DNA from: Limnomonas spitsbergensis
Taxonomy: Eukaryota; Chlorophyta; Chlorophyceae; Chlamydomonadales
Length of the DNA: 64,000 bases
NCBI GenBank assembly: GCA_037349105.1
Contig: JAYJMM010000009.1
Location: forward strand, 2,583,001-2,647,000
Direction: 5' to 3'
Below, one piece after another: positions 61,301 to 64,000 of this stretch; position 1 is the stretch's first letter, and each line of letters starts with the position of its first letter. The notes beneath the pieces were generated by a model. The model made no database searches and was not told where the DNA came from. It worked only from the letters and a program-made list of their open reading frames with translations. The translations under genes and the position numbers were made by a program.

Positions 61301-63803
61301 TCATATGGGAGGGCAGCGGCAGAGGGGGGGGGGGGGGATGTCGTGATGAGACTGCTGTGGCTTCATATGGGAGGGCAGCGGCAGAGTGGGGGGGGGGATG
61401 TCGTGATGAGACTGCTGTGGCTTCATATGGGAGGGCAGCGGCAGAGTGGGGGGGGGGATGTCGTGATGAGACTGCAGTGGCTTCATATGGGAGGGCAGCG
61501 GCAGAGGGGGGGGGGGGGATGTCGTGATGAGACTGCTGTGGCTTCATATGGGAGGGCAGCGGCAGAGTGGGGGGGGGGATGTCGTGATGAGACTGCTGTG
61601 GCTTCATATGGGAGGGCAGCGGCAGAGGGGGGGGGGGGATGTCGTGATGAGACTGCTGTGGCTTCATATGGGAGGGCAGCGGCAGAGGGGGGGGGGGGAT
61701 GTCGTGATGAGACTGCTGTGGCTTCATATGGGAGGGCAGCGGCAGAGGGGGGGGGGGGATGTCGTGATGAGACTGCTGTGGCTTCATATGGGAGGGCAGC
61801 GGCAGAGTGGGGGGGGGGATGTCGTGATGAGACTGCTGTGGCTTCATATGGGAGGGCAGCGGCAGAGGGGGGGGGGGGATGTCGTGATGAGACTGCTGTG
61901 GCTTCATATGGGAGGGCAGCGGCAGAGGGGGGGGGGGGATGTCGTGATGAGACTGCTGTGGCTTCATATGGGAGGGCAGCGGCAGAGGGGGGGGGGGGAT
62001 GTCGTGATGAGACTGCTGTGGCTTCATATGGGAGGGCAGCGGCAGAGGGGGGGGGGGGATGTCGTGATGAGACTGCTGTGGCTTCATATGGGAGGGCAGC
62101 GGCAGAGTGGGGGGGGGGGATGTCGTGATGAGACTGCTGTGGCTTCATATGGGAGGGCAGCGGCAGAGGGGGGGGGGGGATGTCGTGATGAGACTGCTGT
62201 GGCTTCATATGGGAGGGCAGCGGCAGAGGGGGGGGGGGGGATGTCGTGATGAGACTGCTGTGGCTTCATATGGGAGGGCAGCGGCAGAGGGGGGGGGGGG
62301 GGATGTCGTGATGAGACTGCTGTGGCTTCATATGGGAGGGGCGGTGGCGCGCTGTGAAGAATTTCGGCCCTGAAGAAGCCTCTTCCGCGTCTCAGCCGCA
62401 CACGATAGGCATTCAGCATCTCAGTAAGGTCCCGCTGGTCCACCCAACCACCGGCCAAATTCAATTGATTTTGTTAGGTATTGAACATAAATGACACTCT
62501 TGCCCCTCTTCTTACCTACACGCGATAGGCATACAACGTCTCAGTAAGGTCCACCCAACCACTGGCCAAATTCAAAAATGGTTTAATAGGTATTGAAAAT
62601 AAAGGACACTCTTGTCCCTCATCTTACCTACACGCGATTCGCATGCAACGTCTCAGTCAAGTCCCGCTGGTCCACCCAACCACCGGCCAATTTCAAAAAA
62701 ATGACTTGATAGGTATTGAAATAAAAAAACTCGCCCCTCTTCTCACCTTTTGACACGATAGGCGTATAACGTCTCAGTAAGGTCCAGGTCCAGAAGCGTC
62801 CCACTCGTCCATCCAAGCACTAGCCAAATACAAAAAAGGGTTTGGTGCGCAACAAAAATAAATGAAACTCTTGCCCCTCTTCTCACCCTCACACGATACG
62901 CATACAGCGTCTCAGTAAGGTCCAAATCCAGCAGCGTTCCACTCGTCCACCCAACCAGCACACCCTTGTCGTCCAACCCAATATCCTTGGGCGCGATAAT
63001 CGTTGGATAAGCTAGCCGCTTCAGCCTGGCAGGGGGAGATGTGAAGTAACAGGTGACAGGTGGCAGGTGACATGTGGCAGGTGACAGGTGGCAGGTGACA
63101 GGTGGCAGGTGACAGGTGGCAGGTGACAGGTGGCAGGTGACAGGTGGGTGCAAGGTCTGATGCTCATTATAGATAAACGTTTGCTGCATGGTATGACTGC
63201 ATGGCATGAGTGTGTGTCATGAGCACATGTCATGAGTGCATGTCATGATTGCATGCATGCATGCATGTATGCATCTGCGCACAGATGACTGTATGGCATG
63301 AGTGCATGCGTGCATGGCAAGACTGTATGGGTGCATGGCATGAGTGTATGGCTCCTCCTACGGCCTCACCAGCATTGCTTGTACGAGTCGCCACAGGTCT
63401 CCTTGCACCCACACCACACCCACACGTTGCACGAGCCCTGGTCCTCGCCCATGCCCTGCGCTTTGGAGCACTGCTCGCAGCATTCGCCAGCCGAGTCGAG
63501 CTTGTTGATGCGTCCGTCGTTCACAGCATTGCCCCACATTTCCGTATTGCGGTACACGTAGCACTTGCCGCCCTGAATGCTCTCCGAAGTTGGCGAAGAG
63601 AGGGTATCGGGGACCAGATGCATCGCCTTTTTCAGCGCCGAAGTGACCAGCTTGAATTCGGTCGCGAAGCGGTGCCTAGCATCCATTTCCTGCGCGTGAT
63701 GCGTGCTGGCGCCGTGCAGAGCATGCAGCGAATACAGCGTCGCGAGCATCATGCATGCGGCCGCGAGCATCGTCACTGTCACGTAAGGCTGCTTGTTGGC
63801 CAT
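49256..63803 (-). CDS. hydroxyproline O-arabinosyltransferase (GT95/HPAT family), complete, 10 exons
   Basis: Exons in coding order: 63803-63370, 63025-62887, 60512-60351, 59544-59435, 55315-55201, 54369-54197, 53512-53362, 53109-52923, 50589-50460 and 49394-49256; 1740 bases, 579 residues, phases consistent throughout. The family transfers L-arabinofuranose from UDP-arabinofuranose to hydroxyproline of cell-wall glycoproteins in the Golgi. Residues ~8-28 are a type II membrane anchor. Residues ~78-145 form a Cys-rich domain (CYVYRNTEMWG, ECCEQC, CGCKETCGDSYKQCW). The GT region has YNQWQTRIHYY (248-258), EMGGFTRLLHSGQPD (274-288), MDEIPTVVVDP (291-301), YIVLNRPYAFVEW, LMAEPDH with the acidic motif EPDH at 339-342, PIGNSP (393-398), QPPWD (460-464) and HYTYG (479-483), then INEATAAIP. 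ATG at 63803 precedes the anchor directly. Confidence 0.93.
49425..49470 (-). repeat. copy of HPAT exon 10 acceptor edge
   Basis: TTTATAGACCTGGATCAGCA occurs at the real acceptor (about 49385) and again about 46 bases upstream in the gene's sense, duplicating the acceptor and the first exon bases. Confidence 0.88.
49560..49985. repeat. about 117-bp tandem array, 4 units, in HPAT intron 9
   Basis: The unit contains GGCCGAGCCCTGAACC, TCAGCAGCTTA, and AGGTGGGATCAGAGTAGAGG. No exon similarity recognised. Confidence 0.88.
49985..50459 (-). repeat. copies of HPAT exon 9 3' edge and donor within CCCACC-rich repeats
   Basis: CACCTGATGAGTTCACAACC and ..AAGTGCACGGTGTC near 50117-50155, plus shorter CACC(C)GATGAGCACGGTGTC copies near 50227 and 50346, match the complement of the exon 9 end (DTVHFDLGWELI) and its GTGAG donor. 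A related fragment is at 50000. They are joined by CCCACCCACTGTACTGCC units. Confidence 0.82.
50460..50589 (-). CDS. HPAT exon 9
   Basis: It encodes AVLMDKVGDFHFDKRDHDPK, then PVPRNLQFPADTVHFDLGWE and LI, ending AG before GTGAGA. It matches the GEWRFDKR..PPKNL region of HPATs. Confidence 0.92.
50800..50940 (-). repeat. HPAT exon 8 partial copy, left part
   Basis: On the minus strand it shows similarity to exon 8: a stretch reading YEVVPGRPFCMLH, after GTGGAATAAAATCCCACA for the PHF region. Its 3' end is interrupted at 50941 by a TIR element and continues at 51540. Confidence 0.78.
50943..51537 (+). mobile_element. 595-bp TA-flanked TIR DNA transposon, non-autonomous
   Basis: The ends are CCGTAGTATCAGT and its exact complement ACTGATACTACGG, each abutting TA, and imperfect similarity extends to ~44 bp (TTTCGTTTTAT then TTCGTTTTTT). 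It contains an AT-rich border and a 103-residue basic open frame (51156-51467, opening IIDLDPDVEIKGE) unlike any transposase I know. It lies in HPAT intron 8 inside a duplicated exon-8 fragment. A TA target duplication suggests the Tc1/mariner or a similar superfamily, unproven. Confidence 0.82.
51540..51625 (-). repeat. HPAT exon 8 partial copy, right part
   Basis: GGGCCTGCCGGCAAAATCCC then GTAG..CAGGGGGACGGCGCACAAAGTGTGGAA continues the exon-8-like copy beyond the transposon. Confidence 0.72.
51600..51858 (-). repeat. 29-bp array derived from HPAT exon 8 fragment
   Basis: About nine units of AGTGTGGAACCACCCTCCAT then TATCCCTT. The AAGTGTGGAATCA core is the complement of the exon-8 PHF codons and follows an exon-8 copy, so a piece of the copy has expanded further. 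Confidence 0.88.
51912..51987 (+). repeat. dispersed hairpin element, copy 4
   Basis: GCCCATGCCCCGCACTG, then TTAACCTTCACGTCCC, loop TTC, GGGGCGTAG and TCTTTCTTTC. It lies within HPAT intron 8. Confidence 0.72.
51985..52860 (-). repeat. further partial copies of HPAT exon 8 3' region
   Basis: Copies near 51990-52110, 52150-52240, 52275-52385, 52425-52475, 52580-52620 and 52790-52835 share GGGCCTGCC(G/A)GGCACC (complement of VPGRPF) and often the AAGTGTGGAAT segment (complement of PHF). Some also keep GGTTGAAGTCCAAGCC, the complement of GLDFNQ. They are diverged and separated by C-rich sequence. Confidence 0.85.
52923..53109 (-). CDS. HPAT exon 8
   Basis: It encodes VWGWIQEMYAFAMAMYGVGL, then VAQPPWDGGYELVPGRPFYI and LHYTYGLDFNQTT, ending with one base before GTGAGG. 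Partial copies fill the next intron. Confidence 0.93.
53250..53312 (-). repeat. copy of HPAT exon 7 internal segment
   Basis: TTAGCCACAGCGGCATCACC then CGCTTCATGTCCTCAAAGGT copies the exon-7 part encoding FEDMKRVMPLWLN, placed downstream of the exon 7 donor. Confidence 0.88.
53362..53512 (-). CDS. HPAT exon 7
   Basis: It encodes LAGIQSDIEVEKVFPIGNSP, then TFLTFEDMKRVMPLWLNLSM and IVYQDKEAKK, donor GTGGGC. The PIGNSP and W(L/M)N(V/L)S motifs match GT95. Confidence 0.93.
53528..53710 (-). repeat. copy of HPAT exon 7 5' edge with a CAGTTG repeat
   Basis: GGGAAGACCCTTTCCACCTC then ACCTGATTGAATGCCAGCC (53648-53693) copies the start of exon 7 and its acceptor region. Between it and the exon lies an 8-10 unit imperfect CAGTTGTTTCAGCTGATT repeat (53530-53625). 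Confidence 0.88.
53722..54190 (-). repeat. about 58-bp array, 8 units, copying HPAT exon 6 3' edge and donor
   Basis: On the minus strand each unit has GAGAAGGCGACAGCCGGCGT then CATCAAGAGGTGGGGG, reproducing exon 6 (EKATAGIIK, here usually Val for one Ile) and its GTGGGG donor, then a purine-rich G/A tract. Adjacent to the real exon end at 54197. Confidence 0.95.
54197..54369 (-). CDS. HPAT exon 6 (EPDH motif)
   Basis: It encodes FVEWVQTAVIPERYVLMAEP, then DHILLRPLPNFM and AAFNFGYMNPVEKATAGIIK, ending AG before GTGGGG. It contains the probable metal or nucleotide-sugar site (EPDH). Confidence 0.94.
54400..54830 (-). repeat. four copies of HPAT exon 6 acceptor and 5' edge
   Basis: CCACTCCACAAACTG or variants at about 54489, 54554, 54627/54648 and 54800 copy the exon 6 start (FVEW) and acceptor. 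The copy at 54418-54500 extends further, to GGATGTGGTCCGGCTC (complement of EPDH). Confidence 0.85.
54885..55178 (-). repeat. copies of HPAT exon 5 3' edge
   Basis: At 54905-54965 the minus strand reads DDCIVLNRPL, a copy of DDYIVLNRPY. Two shorter copies with CCCTCACC(G/A)CAT and GGACTGAGGACAATGAAGAC occur near 55030 and 55125. They lie in intron 5. Confidence 0.8.
55201..55315 (-). CDS. HPAT exon 5
   Basis: Acceptor GCCTCAG; it completes the split Leu codon and encodes HSGQPDNIMDEIPTVVVDP, then HDDYIVLNRPYA, donor GTAAGA. An exact GT95 block. Confidence 0.94.
55365..55625 (-). repeat. copies of HPAT exon 5 5' edge and GGGTTCAG repeat
   Basis: GTCTCGCCCATGATATTACC then AGCTTAACCGGAGTGACC (55473-55515) parallels the complement of the exon 5 start (SGQPDNIMDEI); a weaker copy is at 55548-55595. 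A GGAGCAGGGTTCAGG repeat occupies 55368-55435. Confidence 0.75.
55680..56110. repeat. imperfect GCCATGCA-rich repeat
   Basis: AGCACCATGCAGACCAGACA-like units of about 20-30 bp recur. They merge into the 102-bp array. Confidence 0.75.
56110..59430 (-). repeat. array of about 32 copies (100-113 bp) of HPAT exon 4 3' edge and donor
   Basis: On the minus strand each unit has GAGATGGGTGGATTTACACG then TGTGCTGTGAGT, matching the exon 4 end (EMGGFTRLL) and its GTGAGT donor, followed by about 75 bases of intron including CATGGCGC and GTGCGTCGATGCATGACG. Two subfamilies: 102-bp units at 56140-58440 and 100-113-bp units at 58440-59430 nearer the exon. Long minus-strand open frames here are artefacts. 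Confidence 0.96.
59435..59544 (-). CDS. HPAT exon 4
   Basis: It encodes GVYNQWQTRIHYYHWKKVKA, then KCKHHGFCEMGGFTRL (phase 2), donor GTGAGT. It carries the GT95 WQTR and EMGGFTR motifs. Its last ~25 bases and donor seed the largest array in the gene. Confidence 0.94.
59556..59850 (-). repeat. six copies of HPAT exon 4 acceptor region
   Basis: TTCACACCCTGGGAATCAGA then AAGTGTGTG recurs every ~50-65 bases, duplicating the complement of the acceptor (TGATTCCCAG) and the first exon 4 bases, separated by TG/G runs. Confidence 0.9.
59936..60220 (-). repeat. two copies of HPAT exon 3 3' part
   Basis: The copy at 59941-60040 reads QLVDTTLRKLKEGVNVPQMY then HTITS, nearly identical to exon 3. The copy at 60120-60215 reads SRLVYTLLRKLKEGVKEL with a stop. 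Both retain the exon end; the second keeps CTGTGCAG with GTGGGCC. CCCACCACCCGGCCCACCAC repeats separate them. Confidence 0.92.
60351..60512 (-). CDS. HPAT exon 3
   Basis: Acceptor CTACCAG; it encodes NERKQKNATHSWLRHGPGG, then LVDTTLRKLKEGVKVPQMYH and TITSVQ before GTGGGC. The YHTITS block begins the GT95 fold. Confidence 0.88.
60575..60955 (-). repeat. three copies of HPAT exon 3 acceptor and 5' edge
   Basis: ATGAATGGGTTATATTCTTC then AGCTTGCGTTGGCCCTG and relatives (about 60613, 60757 and 60887) copy the exon 3 start; the minus strand reads QRKLKNITHSWPR against ERKQKNATHSWLR. Each keeps the upstream GCTGC/G-run segment. Confidence 0.88.
60956..62338. repeat. 60 to 64-bp array, about 22 units
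   Basis: Units of GATGTCGTGATGAGACTGCT, GTGGCTTCATATGGGAGGGC, AGCGGCAGAG and a G-run of 9-15. The unit resembles the intron part of the exon-3 acceptor copies (GCGTGATGAGAGTACTGTGA, GGGAGGGCAGCGGC), so it seems a secondary expansion that lost the exon piece. Open frames on both strands are artefacts. Confidence 0.97.
62375..62860 (-). repeat. four partial copies of HPAT exon 2 3' edge
   Basis: CACGATAGGC(A/G)T then AACGTCTCAGTAAGGTCC occurs near 62400, 62522, 62632 and 62755, spaced about 116-125 bp. The best copy (62745-62830) reads LGWTSGTLLDLDLTETLYAY, almost exon 2 itself; the others read WVDQRDLTETL with shortened 5' sides. Confidence 0.92.
62887..63025 (-). CDS. HPAT exon 2
   Basis: It encodes LKRLAYPTIIAPKDIGLDDK, then GVLVGWTSGTLLDLDLTETL and YAYRVR, donor GTGAGA. 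It links the Cys-rich module to the catalytic region; no family motif assigned. Confidence 0.88.
63040..63150. repeat. 14-bp tandem repeat beside HPAT exon 2 acceptor
   Basis: Units of GTGACAGGTGGCAG over about 100 bp in intron 1. The complement CCTGCCA echoes the acceptor CCCTGCCAG, so it may have been seeded there (inference). Confidence 0.9.
63165..63355. repeat. GCATG-rich simple repeat in HPAT intron 1
   Basis: GCATGCATGCATGTATGCAT and GTGCATGGCATGAGTG motifs. Not obviously derived from exon 1. Confidence 0.75.
63370..63803 (-). CDS. HPAT exon 1: membrane anchor and Cys-rich domain
   Basis: It opens MANKQPYVTVTMLAAACMML and ends SYKQCW (phase 2) before GTGAGG. It supplies the Golgi signal-anchor, a stem, and about ten Cys in 65 residues. 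Higher plant HPATs lack this Cys-rich module; its resemblance to PAN/Apple-type folds is only a suggestion. Confidence 0.9.
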
Positions 63804-64000
63804 GTTGGATAAGATGACGCTGTTGTCGAACACCGTGGGCAGTCTGTTCTTTCGAACGGGCCAGACAGCGCGAATCCGAGGCACGAAACAATTGATTCAA
63901 GGTGGACAATGAAGGAGGGTGCTGCGGATGACGACACGCATCTGTCGGTCCCCTCTGTCTGTTTTTTCTCGTCCTCTGATCTAAAGAGTGAGAGACAACA

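Noticed and set aside
61236..62464. Frames of 240-283 residues on both strands (SHMKPQQSHHDIPPP, LLWLHMGGQRQ)
   Set aside because: Artefacts of the ~61-bp array.
63804..63884. Upstream GTG start extending HPAT by 27 residues
   Set aside because: GTG initiation is not expected for a nuclear gene; the ATG at 63803 immediately precedes the membrane anchor.

Overview
This window is eukaryotic nuclear DNA, most likely from a chlorophyte green alga (Chlamydomonadales-like). The evidence is many short exons with GT-AG introns, a helical-repeat protein of the chlorophyte OPR/RAP type, a glycosyltransferase of the plant/green-algal hydroxyproline O-arabinosyltransferase family, a plant-type Polycomb WD40 protein, and scattered TTTAGGG-like telomere motifs. 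No rRNA, tRNA, CRISPR or prokaryotic feature was seen. The species is not determined.

Layout. (1) 1-12408 is one continuous 25-bp minisatellite (about 496 units) with 2.8-kb higher-order structure; it probably lies in an intron of the next gene. (2) 12700-25007 (+) holds the last eight coding exons of an EED/FIE (Extra sex combs) PRC2 subunit; exon phases are consistent and the last 236 residues can be read. (3) 25190-28572 holds a 3'-flank array and foldback/TIR elements. (4) 28573-30471 (-) is an OPR-like helical-repeat ORF that ends without a RAP domain. (5) 30497-35442 is repeats and hairpins without a recognised gene. (6) 35443-41343 (+) is a four-exon gene for a 950-residue Pro/Ala/Ser-rich protein that I do not recognise. 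(7) 41344-49255 is mostly repeats and inverted-repeat elements. (8) 49256-63803 (-) is a complete ten-exon GT95-type HPAT gene (579 residues): a type II membrane anchor, a Cys-rich domain and the arabinosyltransferase domain.

The main observation is shared by the three multi-exon genes. Nearly every intron contains tandem or scattered copies of the edge of the neighbouring exon together with its splice signal. Arrays at the 5' side of an intron copy the exon 3' end plus the GT donor. Arrays at the 3' side copy the AG acceptor plus the exon 5' start. Terminal exons have comparable arrays in the 3' flank. Copy number runs from one degenerate copy to about 33, with units of about 58 to 125 bp. 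The result is large genes (14.5 kb for a 1.74-kb coding sequence) full of decoy splice sites. This looks like a genome-wide mode of intron growth by duplication across exon-intron junctions; I do not know of it being described in this form. One copy of an HPAT exon edge is itself split by a TA-flanked TIR transposon, which orders the two events.

Exon boundaries were derived by hand from splice consensus, phase continuity and family similarity; no alignment, RNA or database search was possible.
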